The notes: generated by a model from the sequence alone, not told the origin. A stretch of DNA of 64,000 bases from Salinicola lusitanus (GCF_003206045.1 NZ_PZJM01000002.1:125592-189591), one strand, 5' to 3'; shown: positions 6,632-15,470, counted from the stretch's first letter. Translations and numbers: made by a program.

Positions 6632-7573
6632 TCACTGACCCTGATCATGTGACGACTGATCTGATTTCGCTTCTAGCGGCTTTCTGTCATTGGCGTACCG
6701 CGTCGGCGGCGTGCCAACGTGGCGCGTGAAGGCAACGCTGAAGGTACTCGCCGAACTGTAGCCGACCCGCTCGGCAACATCGGCGATACGACTCTGATCG
6801 TTTCTCAACATTCGCTTGGCTAGCGCCATGCGCCAGGCGAGCAGATACGCCATCGGCGCAAGACCGACCGTCTGCTTGAAGCGCTCGAAGAAAGCCGACC
6901 GTGACAACGCCGCCTGCCGCGCCAATTCTGCCACCGTCCACGCGTGTGTCGGCTCGGCGTGCATGGCACGTATCGCGTTCGCCAGGCGATTATCGGCGAG
7001 CCCGAGCACCAGGCCGGGCGAGGCCGCTGTTTCTCCGGTGACTCGCAGCGCTTCGATCATCAGTACTTCCAGCAGCCGCGACAGCACCATATCGCGCGCC
7101 GGCCGATCGGCGCGCGACTCTTCGCTGACAAGCTTGACCAGCATCGCCAGTCGCCGCTGATCGCGAATATGCACGCGTTGCGGCAACAGCGAGACCAGCA
7201 ACGCCGCGTCGGGCGATTCGAAATGACAATGGCCGATCAGCATGCGCACATCGGGCGCCGCATCCGCCGCGCCGAGCCGGAATACGCCGTCGCCGATGGC
7301 GACAGGCCAGTTCTCGACATCGAGTGGCGGTGGCGGATGACTGGACGCGACGATGTCCTGCGCCGATGGAGCCAGCAGGAAATCACCGGCAGTGAGATGG
7401 ATCGGTTCCCCGGCACCGGGGGAGGAGAGGCACTCGCCTTCCAGCACGACGCAATAGAACAAGTCGCCCGGATCGCTGCGGCGCACGCGCCAGGGCCCGC
7501 CACCAACGATCAGCTTGGAAAACCGCATGCTGGGCTGTAGCAGGGAAACCACCTCGGCCAGCGGATCGATCAT
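6632..7573 (-). CDS. AraC-family regulator with cupin_6 N-terminal domain
   Basis: A 313-residue protein. Residues about 5-190 form a cupin-type sensor (FYCVVLEGEC, LTAGDFLLAP). The C-terminal 100 residues hold two helix-turn-helix units (WTVAELARQAALSRSAFFERFK and IADVAERVGYSSASTFSVAF). It diverges from the SDR gene with 100 bp between, the usual arrangement of an AraC/SDR regulator-target pair, so it probably controls 7674-8438. The inducer cannot be told. Both genes are bracketed by the broken and intact copies of the neighbouring small gene. Confidence 0.85.
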   Translation of the reverse strand: MIDPLAEVVSLLQPSMRFSKLIVGGGPWRVRRSDPGDLFYCVVLEGECLSSPGAGEPIHLTAGDFLLAPSAQDIVASSHPPPPLDVENWPVAIGDGVFRLGAADAAPDVRMLIGHCHFESPDAALLVSLLPQRVHIRDQRRLAMLVKLVSEESRADRPARDMVLSRLLEVLMIEALRVTGETAASPGLVLGLADNRLANAIRAMHAEPTHAWTVAELARQAALSRSAFFERFKQTVGLAPMAYLLAWRMALAKRMLRNDQSRIADVAERVGYSSASTFSVAFTRHVGTPPTRYANDRKPLEAKSDQSSHDQGQ

Positions 7574-7673
7574 GATCGGACTCTCGCCAATGAAATTTGG
7601 ATTATGGATTGTAGTGAGTGCGGTCAGTGACGCCTATCGTGTGTAGCTCAATGTTCGGATCACAGGAGTTCCC

Positions 7674-8438
7674 ATGAAGACGGTTCTGATCACGGGTTGT
7701 TCGTCCGGCTTCGGCTTGGCGATCGCGCGGTATTTTCTTGAGCGCGAATGGCATGTCATCGCCACCATGCGCACGCCGCGCGCGGATGTATTACCGACCT
7801 CCGATCGTCTACGCGTGCTTGCACTCGACGTGACCGATCCCGCCAGCATAGCCGCGGCCGTCGACGCCGCCGGCCCGATCGACGTACTGGTCAACAATGC
7901 TGGCGTGGGCGCGGCCGCACCGTTCGAGCTCACCGCCCCGGACCTGGCACGTGCGCTGTTCGAGACCAACACCATCGGTACCATGGCGATGACCCAAGCC
8001 TTCCTGCCGCAATTTCGTGCTCGGGGCGCCGGCACCATCATCAATGTGACCTCGACCGTCACGCTCAAGGCATTGCCGCTGCTATCGATGTATACGGCCA
8101 GCAAGGCCGCGGTGAATGCGTTCTCGGCGTCATTGGCCATTGAGCTTGCACCGTTCGGCATCGATGTGCGCGTCGTGCTGCCCGGCCGTTCGCCCGAGAC
8201 GCAGTTCGGTGACAACGCGCATCGTCACGGGCTGGAGAGTGCTGACTACGCGGATCTGATTCAGCAGACGATCGCCCGGATCAGCGACGAATCGGGCCCG
8301 GTCACCTATGCGCGGGATGTAGCCGAGGCGGTCTGGCGTGCGGCAACCGATCCGGCCGCGCCGATGCGCATTCCCGCAGGTGCAGACGCCCAGGAATGGG
8401 CGCGGGAAGCCGGCTTCACAACGACTCCTACGCCATAG
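7674..8438 (+). CDS. SDR-family NAD(P)-dependent oxidoreductase
   Basis: A 254-residue classical short-chain dehydrogenase: TGCSSGFG cofactor loop (8-15), NNAG near 80, catalytic Ser in NVTST and YTASK active-site motif near 143. The substrate is not predictable from sequence. The last residues are read from DNA that also encodes the tail of the convergent gene at 8428-8772; the two reading frames overlap by 11 bp tail to tail, which suggests the module was joined to this site by recombination. Confidence 0.85.
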   Translation: MKTVLITGCSSGFGLAIARYFLEREWHVIATMRTPRADVLPTSDRLRVLALDVTDPASIAAAVDAAGPIDVLVNNAGVGAAAPFELTAPDLARALFETNTIGTMAMTQAFLPQFRARGAGTIINVTSTVTLKALPLLSMYTASKAAVNAFSASLAIELAPFGIDVRVVLPGRSPETQFGDNAHRHGLESADYADLIQQTIARISDESGPVTYARDVAEAVWRAATDPAAPMRIPAGADAQEWAREAGFTTTPTP

Positions 8439-8772
8439 CCGCCAGCACGCGTTCGACCTCCTCCCGCCAGGCCTCGGCCTGCCGTGACGGCTCGGCGGGA
8501 AACCGCCCCAGTTCCACCGCCAGATCGAAGAAGCCTTGCGCCGGCTGTCCATCCCCGCGGCGGCTGACGACCAGTGCCGCGACAAAGGGCCGGCCATGCT
8601 GGGCATCCTCGCGCATCGTGCTCTCCAGTGCCTGGGCGACACGCTGGATGGTGCGCGGCGGTTGCAGGGCCAATGCATCGGCGAGTTGCTGGTAGGTCAG
8701 CGGCAGAGTCTGGCGAGGCGCCGTCTCTAGCAGCTGGCGCACCTGCGCGGGCAGGAGTTGAGCGTCGGTCAT
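8428..8772 (-). CDS. Conserved hypothetical protein, possible DNA-binding fold
   Basis: A 114-residue soluble protein starting MTDAQLLPAQ; a further in-frame start upstream would overlap the YciI-like gene and is not used. The N-terminal half (LTYQQLADALALQPPRTIQRVAQAL) resembles a winged-helix or helix-turn-helix segment. The second half ends in FFDLAVELGRFP, seen again in the fragment at 6443-6565. The stop of the YciI-like gene lies 5 bp upstream, so the two form a minus-strand operon. I do not recognise the function. Confidence 0.7.
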   Translation of the reverse strand: MTDAQLLPAQVRQLLETAPRQTLPLTYQQLADALALQPPRTIQRVAQALESTMREDAQHGRPFVAALVVSRRGDGQPAQGFFDLAVELGRFPAEPSRQAEAWREEVERVLAAMA

Positions 8773-8777
8773 GGTTC

Positions 8778-9074
8778 TCAGGCGTTCGGATCGAAGAGTT
8801 TCACTTCGCGAATGTCGACGCGCTCCCAAACCCGCCCGGTCATGTAGGGCTCGCTCTCGAGCCAGGCGTCCAACGCCTGCCGGTCGCTGAAGCAGAAGTG
8901 GGCATTGGAGCCGATCATCCTGCCTTCATCGTTCAGGATCGCACCGCCGCTGAGGAACTTCCCCTGTTTGGCCAGTTCACGAACCCCTGTCAGGTGCGCA
9001 TCGCGATTGGCCATCCGGCGATCGAGCGCCTCGGCGTCGGTGTAGTCATAGGCCACCACGGCGTACTGTTTCAT
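8778..9074 (-). CDS. YciI-like protein
   Basis: A 98-residue ferredoxin-like alpha/beta protein of the YciI family, seen in the N-terminal MKQYAVVAYD strand, the R-x-x-N-R-D-A-H-L stretch near 20-27 and the C-terminal strand pair. Members are small, often dimeric, proteins with a proposed His-Asp active site, and the few with known roles are dehalogenase-like or muconolactone-isomerase-like. It is the first gene of a two-gene minus-strand operon with the hypothetical protein at 8428-8772. Confidence 0.75.
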   Translation of the reverse strand: MKQYAVVAYDYTDAEALDRRMANRDAHLTGVRELAKQGKFLSGGAILNDEGRMIGSNAHFCFSDRQALDAWLESEPYMTGRVWERVDIREVKLFDPNA

Positions 9075-9243
9075 GCGCCTCTCCTGTCGTTTAGACGTTC
9101 TCGAAGATGATCTGCATCATGCGTCAGCCCTCCTGACGAGACAAATCGGCACTGGCGATGACAATCCTGGGTTCCGCAACGCGCCATCATTGCCGCTACA
9201 ATCCTTCAACCACTCAAGTTCCCCGCGCAAAAGGCCAAATGCC

Positions 9244-10257
9244 ATGATCGATCTCCGCAGCGATACCGTCACCCGCCCCAGCAAGGCGATGCGCCAGGTG
9301 ATGTTCGACGCCCCGCTGGGTGACGACGTCTGGGGCGACGACCCGAGCGTGGCGCGCCTGGAAGCTTATACCGCCGAGCGCACCGGCAAGGCGGCAGCAC
9401 TGTTCTTCCCTTCCGGCACCCAGAGCAATCTGGTGGCGCTGTTGAGCCACTGCCAGCGCGGCGACGAGTACATCGTCGGCCAGCAGGCGCACACCTATCG
9501 CATGGAGGGCGGGGGCGCCGCGGTGCTGGGCGGTATCCAGCCGCAGCCGATCGAGAACGAGGCCGACGGCACCTTGCCGCTGAAGAAGATCGAGGCCGCC
9601 GTCAAACCGATCGATCCACACTTCGCGCGCACGCGCCTGCTGACGCTGGAGAACACCTTCCACGGCCAGGTCCTGGACGCCGGCTATGTCGAAGCGGCCA
9701 CGACCCTGGCACGGCGCTTCGGCCTGGCCACCCATCTGGACGGCGCGCGAATCGGCAATGCGGCGGCGACGACCGGTGCCAGCCTCAAGGCGCTGTGCAA
9801 GCCGTTCGATACCATCTCGATCTGCTGCTCGAAAGGGTTGGGGGCACCGGCGGGATCGGTGCTGGTCGGCGCTGCCGACTTCATCGAGACGGCCCGGCGC
9901 TGGCGCAAGGTGGTCGGCGGCGGCATGCGCCAGGTCGGCATGCTGGCGGCGGCATGTGAATACGCGCTGGCGCATCAGCTCGCGCCGCTGGTGGAGGATC
10001 ACGCCAAGGCCGAGCGCCTGGCGGCGGGACTGGCGGAGATCGACGGCATCACGGTGACGGCGCAGGCCACCAACATGGTGTTCGTCGAGTTCACTCGCCC
10101 GGCGCTCGATCCCGCCGATCTGCACGCCTGGCTGAAAGCGCGCGGTATCCTGGTCGGCGCGCTCTACGCGCCGCGCTTCGTCACCCACCGCGATGTCTCG
10201 ATGGCCGATATCGACCGCGTCGTCGACGTGGTTGGCGAGTATTTCAGACGCGGCTGA
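9244..10257 (+). CDS. ltaE: Low-specificity L-threonine aldolase
   Basis: A 337-residue fold-type I PLP enzyme that cleaves L-threonine or allo-threonine to glycine and acetaldehyde. Markers are the N-terminal MIDLRSDTVTRPS, the PLP-stacking FFPSGTQSN region, HLDGAR (PLP pyridine aspartate) and the Schiff-base lysine in CCSKGLGAPAG. An in-frame extension upstream is rejected because MIDLRSDT is where the family starts. The gene stands alone between the YciI operon and a convergent hypothetical gene. Confidence 0.9.
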   Translation: MIDLRSDTVTRPSKAMRQVMFDAPLGDDVWGDDPSVARLEAYTAERTGKAAALFFPSGTQSNLVALLSHCQRGDEYIVGQQAHTYRMEGGGAAVLGGIQPQPIENEADGTLPLKKIEAAVKPIDPHFARTRLLTLENTFHGQVLDAGYVEAATTLARRFGLATHLDGARIGNAAATTGASLKALCKPFDTISICCSKGLGAPAGSVLVGAADFIETARRWRKVVGGGMRQVGMLAAACEYALAHQLAPLVEDHAKAERLAAGLAEIDGITVTAQATNMVFVEFTRPALDPADLHAWLKARGILVGALYAPRFVTHRDVSMADIDRVVDVVGEYFRRG

Positions 10258-10267
10258 AGCGGCTCGC

Positions 10268-10708
10268 TCAGTTGAGCTGAGTCGACGAGGAGGAGCTGGG
10301 GCGAGTCGGTGTCGACGGCGAGTTCGTGGCAGAGCCGGGGGCATCCTGAGCGCCACCATCGCCGGCCGGGGCAGTGGGATCGCAGTTCCGCCGTGCGGTG
10401 GAGAGGGTCGAGCCGCCATCGTTGCCGTGGCAGATCGAACCGCCACCGCTGGGCCGCTGCTCTCGTGTTTCCCGCGGATAGGTCAGTCCGGGGCTGACGT
10501 GGACATCCAGGCGCTTGGGCACGTAGTCGGCGCGTCCGTCACGGTCGTTGTCCGGCAGCCTGACGCGGTGGCCGGTCTGGGGGTCGACGACGGAGACGCC
10601 ATCGGCGATGGCGGGAGCGCTGACCAGCGTCGCGCTGGCCACGATCAGCGCGAGACAGGTCGCGATCAGCGTGTTGCGGCGTCTGGCGGGCGTGAAGAGC
10701 GTGCGCAT
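10268..10708 (-). CDS. Secreted hypothetical protein
   Basis: A 146-residue product with a long basic N-region (MRTLFTPARRRN), a hydrophobic core and a likely cleavage after APAIA. The mature part begins with DPQTGHRV and an acidic DNDRDGRADYVP stretch of the calcium-binding or thrombospondin-3-like type, followed by a low-complexity tail rich in Ser, Thr, Pro and Gly. It probably resides in the periplasm. No function is recognised. It ends 10 bp from the convergent threonine aldolase gene. Confidence 0.65.
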   Translation of the reverse strand: MRTLFTPARRRNTLIATCLALIVASATLVSAPAIADGVSVVDPQTGHRVRLPDNDRDGRADYVPKRLDVHVSPGLTYPRETREQRPSGGGSICHGNDGGSTLSTARRNCDPTAPAGDGGAQDAPGSATNSPSTPTRPSSSSSTQLN

Positions 10709-10776
10709 GGTCCACCTCCGGTGAGAATCTGCTGCGTCAGCATAGTGTAGCGCCCACCGCGATTCCGGGCGCGGAT

Positions 10777-11652
10777 TCACGGCGGGGACTCGCTGGTCTG
10801 GGAGAGCCACTCCCACAGCGCCGCCGCCGCCGGCCGCAGCTGCCGACGGCTGGGCCGGACCAGCCAGAAGGCTTCGTCGGTCGGCATGTCGAGTTCGAAC
10901 GGTGCCACCAGATCGCGGCTGGCCTCGAGCAGGCGGCGATGCGACAGCGCGATACCGCCGCCGTAGGAGGCCAGGGCCAGCGTGGTCACGTGGGTGTCGC
11001 AGATCATCGCCTGGCAACGGTGCTCGAGGCCGGCGAATCCCGCTTCCACCAGCCAGCGCGGCCAACCGGCGGCGAATCCCGCCGCGTGCAGCAGCGTCTT
11101 GCCGGCGAGATCCTCGGGCGTCTCGAGTTCCGCCGCCAGCGCGGCCGAGCAGACCGGTAGCAGCCGCTCTTCCCCCAGGCACTCCGCCGTCACGTCGCTC
11201 CAGTCGCCATGGCCGTAGCGAATCTCCAGATCCGCTCCTTCGGCGCCGAAATCGTCCGCCCAGATCGCGCTGACCAGGCGCAGGGTGATCTCGGGGTGCA
11301 TCCGCTGGAAATGGATCAGCCGAGGCGCCAGCCAGGTCTGCTGCATGGCCGGCGTGGCGCGCAGCGTGACCGGTGCCCCCGGGCTGGGGCCGAAGACTTC
11401 CGAGGTGCCCTCGGCGAGACGGGTGAAAGCGCCCTGCACGCTGGGCAACCACGCCTGCCCGGCAGGGGTCAGCGCCAGGCTGCGGGGATAGCGCACGAAC
11501 AGCGACTGCCCGACGCGATCCTCCAGCAGCCGGATGCGCTGGCTGATCGCCGACTGGGTGACACCGAGCTCCCGCCCCGCCTCGGTGAAGCTCAACGTTC
11601 GCGCTGCCGCCTCGAACGCCTGCAGCCACAGTACCGGGGGAAGTTCGGACAT
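10777..11652 (-). CDS. LysR-family regulator, GcvA-like
   Basis: A 291-residue LysR regulator. The N-terminal helix-turn-helix is FTEAGRELGVTQSAISQRIRLLE, and the effector domain covers about 90-290. The ATG at 11652 is chosen over an upstream start because AGGA lies 11 nt ahead and the product then starts MSELPPVLWLQAF as in GcvA-like proteins. It diverges from the gamma-butyrobetaine hydroxylase gene, with a palindrome in the shared upstream region, so it probably regulates carnitine-route genes, and may autoregulate. Confidence 0.85.
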   Translation of the reverse strand: MSELPPVLWLQAFEAAARTLSFTEAGRELGVTQSAISQRIRLLEDRVGQSLFVRYPRSLALTPAGQAWLPSVQGAFTRLAEGTSEVFGPSPGAPVTLRATPAMQQTWLAPRLIHFQRMHPEITLRLVSAIWADDFGAEGADLEIRYGHGDWSDVTAECLGEERLLPVCSAALAAELETPEDLAGKTLLHAAGFAAGWPRWLVEAGFAGLEHRCQAMICDTHVTTLALASYGGGIALSHRRLLEASRDLVAPFELDMPTDEAFWLVRPSRRQLRPAAAALWEWLSQTSESPP

Positions 11653-11744
11653 CTCGTTTCCTGAAAGCGTCTCGCAGAGAGGGGCCGGCTGAAATCGCAT
11701 TAGCCGAAATCAGCCGTTGGGCGAATAGACAAAGCCGGTCATTA

Positions 11745-11756
11745 GCCAAGCTTGGC
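11745..11756. promoter_or_regulatory. Perfect 12-bp palindrome, candidate LysR operator
   Basis: GCCAAGCTTGGC is a perfect palindrome about 93 bp upstream of the LysR start and 116 bp upstream of the hydroxylase start, a usual place for a shared LysR site. It lacks an obvious T-N11-A layout. Confidence 0.4.
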
Positions 11757-11871
11757 CTTAGCGTCCAGATTAATCGTTTGTCATGGCCTGAAGCAATCCG
11801 CATCCTAGTGAAACGCAATAACACACGTTACTAACGAAGATGGCCGCGATAGCCATCGAGGAAGTGCCCTT

Positions 11872-13113
11872 TTGTCATCCGCTCTTTTGTCATCCGGAGG
11901 CGCCTTCAACGACGCTCTGACTGCTCGTCAGGGCCAGACGCCCATCGATATGGCCGAACTGCGCCGCTATCGCCAGGGCAGTGGCGCGCCGGCCGCCACG
12001 CTGGAGAGCGTGACGCGCCAGGCACGCCGCCTGACGCTGCACTGGTCCGACGGCCGTACCGGCCAGTTTCCGATGATGTGGCTGCGAGACCATTGCGCCT
12101 GCGACCAGTGCCGCCACCCGCTGACCCGTGAGCGCCTTTACAAGCTGCTGGATGACCCCCTGTGGGAGCGCTTCGACGGCGACGACGCGCTGGCCTCGTT
12201 CGAGTTCGATGCCAACGCATTGACGCTGACCTGGCAGGATGGCCACGTGTCGCGCTTCGATGCCGGCTGGCTCTACCAGCGCTGCCCCGGACAGGAACTC
12301 GCCACGCTGCTGCCGACACCGACGCCGTGGCCGACGCACTTCACGCCGAGCCATGTCAGCCACGCCGACTTCGTCGATGGCAGCGACGGCCGCAGCCGCT
12401 GGGCCAACGCTTTGCTGCGTGACGGTCTGGTCATGCTCGACCAGGGGCCGTGCGAGCTGGAGGAGGTCTCACGCATCGCCGAGAGCATCGGTCCGATGCG
12501 CTCGACCAACTTCGGCGGCCGATTCGACGTGCGTTCGGTCCCCAATCCGAACAATGCCGCCTATACGGCGATCGGCCTCGAACTGCACACCGACCTGCCC
12601 AACTGGCGCCAACCGCCGGATATCCAGCTGCTCTACTGCCTGGAGAACGACGCCGAGGGCGGCGAGTCCAGCTTTGCCGACGGGTTCGCCGCCGCCGAGA
12701 CCCTGCGGGCGGAAAATCCCGAGGCCTTCCGGGTACTGTCGGAAACGCCCATCGACTTCCGCTTCCAGGACGACGGCCACGATATCGCCGTGCGCGAGCC
12801 GGTGATCGATCTGGATGGCGAAGGCCGCCCCCGCGAGATCCGCTTCAACAACTGGATTCGCGACACCTTGAGCCTGCCGTCGGATCAAATCGAGGCGTGG
12901 TACGACGCCTATCGTGCGTTGTGGCAGATCCTGCGTCGGCCCGAGGGCCGGGTGGAACTGACGCTGGAACCCGGCCAGATGGTCGCCTTCGACAACCGCC
13001 GCGTGCTGCACGGCCGCAACGCCTTCGACCCCAATACCGGCAAGCGCCATCTCCAGGGCACCTATCTCGACCTGGACATGCTGCAATCACATCTGCGCGT
13101 GCTGTCGAGATGA
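11872..13113 (+). CDS. Gamma-butyrobetaine hydroxylase family 2OG-Fe(II) dioxygenase
   Basis: A 413-residue protein with the two domains of BBOX enzymes, which convert gamma-butyrobetaine to L-carnitine. The N-terminal zinc domain shows CACDQC (C-x-C-x-x-C) and a later His in DGHVSRF. The catalytic domain has the iron ligands in LELHTDLPN (H-x-D) and the distal His in RVLHGRNAF. The start is a TTG at 11872 with GAGG 9 nt upstream; no better ATG lies nearby. It is followed by a betaine-type binding protein gene, which fits uptake and use of gamma-butyrobetaine or carnitine. Confidence 0.85.
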   Translation: MSSALLSSGGAFNDALTARQGQTPIDMAELRRYRQGSGAPAATLESVTRQARRLTLHWSDGRTGQFPMMWLRDHCACDQCRHPLTRERLYKLLDDPLWERFDGDDALASFEFDANALTLTWQDGHVSRFDAGWLYQRCPGQELATLLPTPTPWPTHFTPSHVSHADFVDGSDGRSRWANALLRDGLVMLDQGPCELEEVSRIAESIGPMRSTNFGGRFDVRSVPNPNNAAYTAIGLELHTDLPNWRQPPDIQLLYCLENDAEGGESSFADGFAAAETLRAENPEAFRVLSETPIDFRFQDDGHDIAVREPVIDLDGEGRPREIRFNNWIRDTLSLPSDQIEAWYDAYRALWQILRRPEGRVELTLEPGQMVAFDNRRVLHGRNAFDPNTGKRHLQGTYLDLDMLQSHLRVLSR

Positions 13114-13137
13114 ACCCCACGGCACGGCGTTGATACG

Positions 13138-13173
13138 AGCCGCCCGACGTCATCACTGCATGACCGGGCGGCT
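13138..13173 (+). terminator. Strong hairpin after the hydroxylase gene
   Basis: AGCCGCCCG (13138-13146) pairs with CGGGCGGCT (13165-13173) and an inner GTCA/TGAC pairs as well. No T-run follows, so it may attenuate or stabilise the transcript rather than end it fully before the binding-protein gene. Confidence 0.45.
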
Positions 13174-13244
13174 CTTCCGCGTGTATTCCCGGCACATTCT
13201 GGCCAGGGGACATACGCCCACTAGGGAACGACAGGAGACAACAA

Positions 13245-14204
13245 ATGAAACGACCGCAGACGATTTCCGCCCTGACGCTGACCACCGGTTTGATGATGAG
13301 TGCCGGCGTGATGCTGGCCGGCACGGGTTCGGCAGTGGCGGCTGACGAAGCCATCAACTTCGGCGTCCCGTCCTGGCCCGGGATCACCGTGAAGACCGAG
13401 ATCGCCCGCCAGTTGCTGGCGCCGCTGGGCTATCAGGGCAAGGCCCAGGAGATCGGTCTGCAGGTGATCTATCAGGGGCTGGACTCCGGCGACGTGGATG
13501 TCTTCCTGGGCGCCTGGCTGCCGGCCCAGAACCCGATGCTGGAGCCACTGGAAGCCGATGGCAGTATCACCCGCCTGGCCACCAACGTGACCGGCGCACA
13601 GATGACGCTGGCGGTGCCGGACTATGTCTACGACAGCGGGGTCACCTCCTTCGCCGATCTCGACGCCCATCGCGACGAGTTCAACGGCGAGATCTACGGG
13701 TTCGGTGCCGGCTCCGCCGCCAGCGAAATCCTCAACAAGGCGATCGAGGAAGATACCTGGGGCCTGGGGGACTGGACCCTGGTCGACACCAGCACCGTCG
13801 GCATGCTGAGCGCCGCCAAGAGCCACATCGCCAACCAGGAACCCATCGTCTGGGTAGGCTGGACGCCGCACTGGATGAACCTCGAACTGCCGATGCACTA
13901 CCTCAGCGACTCGAAGAACCTGTTCGGCGAGGGCAACGGCGCCAGCGACGTGCGCACGCTGATGGCAAGCGACTACGCCGAGGCCAACCCGAATCTGGTG
14001 ACCTTCTTCGATCAGTTCTCGTTTTCCGCCGAGGAGCAGAGCTGGATGATCAAGCAGTACGGTCAGGAGGAGAAGCCGATGGAAGAGGTCGCCACGACCT
14101 GGATCGAGGAGCATCCGGATCGCATCGAAGCCATGATGGAAGGCGTCACGACCCGCGAAGGCGAGCCCGCGTGGGACGCGGTGCGGGAAAAATTCTCGTT
14201 GTAG
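13245..14204 (+). CDS. ProX/CaiX-type glycine betaine/carnitine-binding protein
   Basis: A 319-residue periplasmic binding protein with a signal peptide (cleavage after GSAVA). The mature start EAINFGVPSWPGITVKTE and the later VGWTPHWMN segment, with tryptophans of the quaternary-ammonium cage, identify the OpuAC/ProX type. Placement after gamma-butyrobetaine hydroxylase suggests gamma-butyrobetaine, carnitine or betaine as ligand. No permease or ATPase gene is linked, so it must use a transporter encoded elsewhere. A good terminator follows at 14350. Confidence 0.85.
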   Translation: MKRPQTISALTLTTGLMMSAGVMLAGTGSAVAADEAINFGVPSWPGITVKTEIARQLLAPLGYQGKAQEIGLQVIYQGLDSGDVDVFLGAWLPAQNPMLEPLEADGSITRLATNVTGAQMTLAVPDYVYDSGVTSFADLDAHRDEFNGEIYGFGAGSAASEILNKAIEEDTWGLGDWTLVDTSTVGMLSAAKSHIANQEPIVWVGWTPHWMNLELPMHYLSDSKNLFGEGNGASDVRTLMASDYAEANPNLVTFFDQFSFSAEEQSWMIKQYGQEEKPMEEVATTWIEEHPDRIEAMMEGVTTREGEPAWDAVREKFSL

Positions 14205-14349
14205 ATCAAGGTATCGGGAGCCACCGCCGGGGCACGGCTTGACGTAGCAAAAAACCGTTACAAATTCGTGGCGATTTTTTTGTCTTCGCCCGGAACTAAT
14301 GGAACAGGGCCGACTCTGAGTAGGTGTTCCCTTGAATGATCCCTTACTT

Positions 14350-14378
14350 GCCCACCATCCCCTGGTGGGCATTTTTTT
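14350..14378 (+). terminator. Rho-independent terminator
   Basis: GCCCACCA (14350-14357) and TGGTGGGC (14363-14370) form a perfect 8-bp stem with a 5-nt loop, followed by ATTTTTTT. It ends the hydroxylase/ProX transcript before the convergent LysR gene. Confidence 0.85.
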
Positions 14379-14495
14379 GCCCTGCCATCCCTGGCGGCCA
14401 CTCCTCGGGTCGTCGCTGGTCGGCGTCAAAAATCTCTCCCCGGAAGTTTTTGTCCAGCTCTCTGGCATTCCGCGTCTGGCGACGTGTCTTGCCGG

Positions 14496-15410
14496 TCAAG
14501 GCAGCGGCGGCACTCGCCCTGCCATCTCGGCCATCATGAAATCGACGAACTGCCGGATTCGGGCACTGTCCCTTGCCCGTTCGGCATAGAGCAGGTGGAA
14601 ATCCGCCCGGATCCCCCGCCACTGCGGCAGCAACGGCACTAGCTCACCGCTGGCCAGATGCTCGTGGACGTCCCACCAGGAACGAAGCAATACGCCATGG
14701 CCATCGAGTGCCATGCGTGTCATCGCCTCGGCATCGTTGCTCGCCAGCCGTCCATGCACGCGAATGGCGCGTCGGGCGCGGGTATCGTCGGCGGCCTCGA
14801 ACCGCCATAGCGAGTAGTCGGTATCGTTCTCCCGCACGATCAGGCAGCGGTGGTGAGCCAGATCCTCCAGCCGCTCGAGCCTGGGCGCGTTCACCAGATA
14901 ACCGGGTGCGGCACAGAGTATCCGGCGATTGGCAAGCAACCGCCTGGCGATCCAGCGCGACGCCGGGGGCTCACCCACGCGGATGTTGATGTCGAATCCC
15001 TGTTCGTCGAGGCCGACCGGAAAGCTGGTCAGCTCCAGCAGCAGTTCCAGTTGTGGATGAGATGCGGCGAAGCGCGAGATCAGCGGTGCCACATGACGCC
15101 GGCCAAAGCCGAAGGTGGCGTTGATTCTCAGCCGCCCCGAGAGCATGGCGCCCTGGTCCCGCAGCGAGTTTTCCAGATCGCCCAGGTCGTCGAGGATCAT
15201 CGCTCCGCGCTGCAGGTAGCGCTCCCCCTCCGCCGTCAGCGACAACCGGCGCGTCGTTCTCGCCGCCAGCGACACGCCGAGGCGCCGCTCGAGTTGCTGC
15301 AGCCGCTTGCTGACCGCCGAGAGTGACAGTCCCAGCTCCCGGGCCGCGCCGGTCAAGCTGCCGGCCTGGGCGACCCGCTGAAAGAAGGCCAGATCGTCGA
15401 CCGCGGACAT
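14496..15410 (-). CDS. LysR-family regulator, DmlR-like
   Basis: A 304-residue LysR protein: DNA-binding domain GSLTGAARELGLSLSAVSKRLQQLE and effector domain with FGFGRRHVAP and the D-I-N-I-R-V-G element common in the DmlR/TtuA group. The ATG at 15410 is preferred to a GTG at 15422 because GGAG lies 6 to 7 nt upstream. It diverges from a hydrolase gene and a tartrate/D-malate dehydrogenase gene, just as DmlR diverges from dmlA, so it likely activates them in response to a hydroxy-dicarboxylate. Confidence 0.85.
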   Translation of the reverse strand: MSAVDDLAFFQRVAQAGSLTGAARELGLSLSAVSKRLQQLERRLGVSLAARTTRRLSLTAEGERYLQRGAMILDDLGDLENSLRDQGAMLSGRLRINATFGFGRRHVAPLISRFAASHPQLELLLELTSFPVGLDEQGFDINIRVGEPPASRWIARRLLANRRILCAAPGYLVNAPRLERLEDLAHHRCLIVRENDTDYSLWRFEAADDTRARRAIRVHGRLASNDAEAMTRMALDGHGVLLRSWWDVHEHLASGELVPLLPQWRGIRADFHLLYAERARDSARIRQFVDFMMAEMAGRVPPLP

Positions 15411-15450
15411 CGGATTCTCCACTTCAACGCAATAGTGGTTTCGATCTTAA

Positions 15451-15470
15451 CCGGATTATCCCGAATCCGG
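15451..15470. promoter_or_regulatory. Palindrome, candidate DmlR-like operator
   Basis: CCGGATT (15451-15457) and AATCCGG (15464-15470) are perfect complements across 6 nt, 41 bp upstream of the LysR start and 55 bp upstream of the hydrolase start. Confidence 0.45.
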
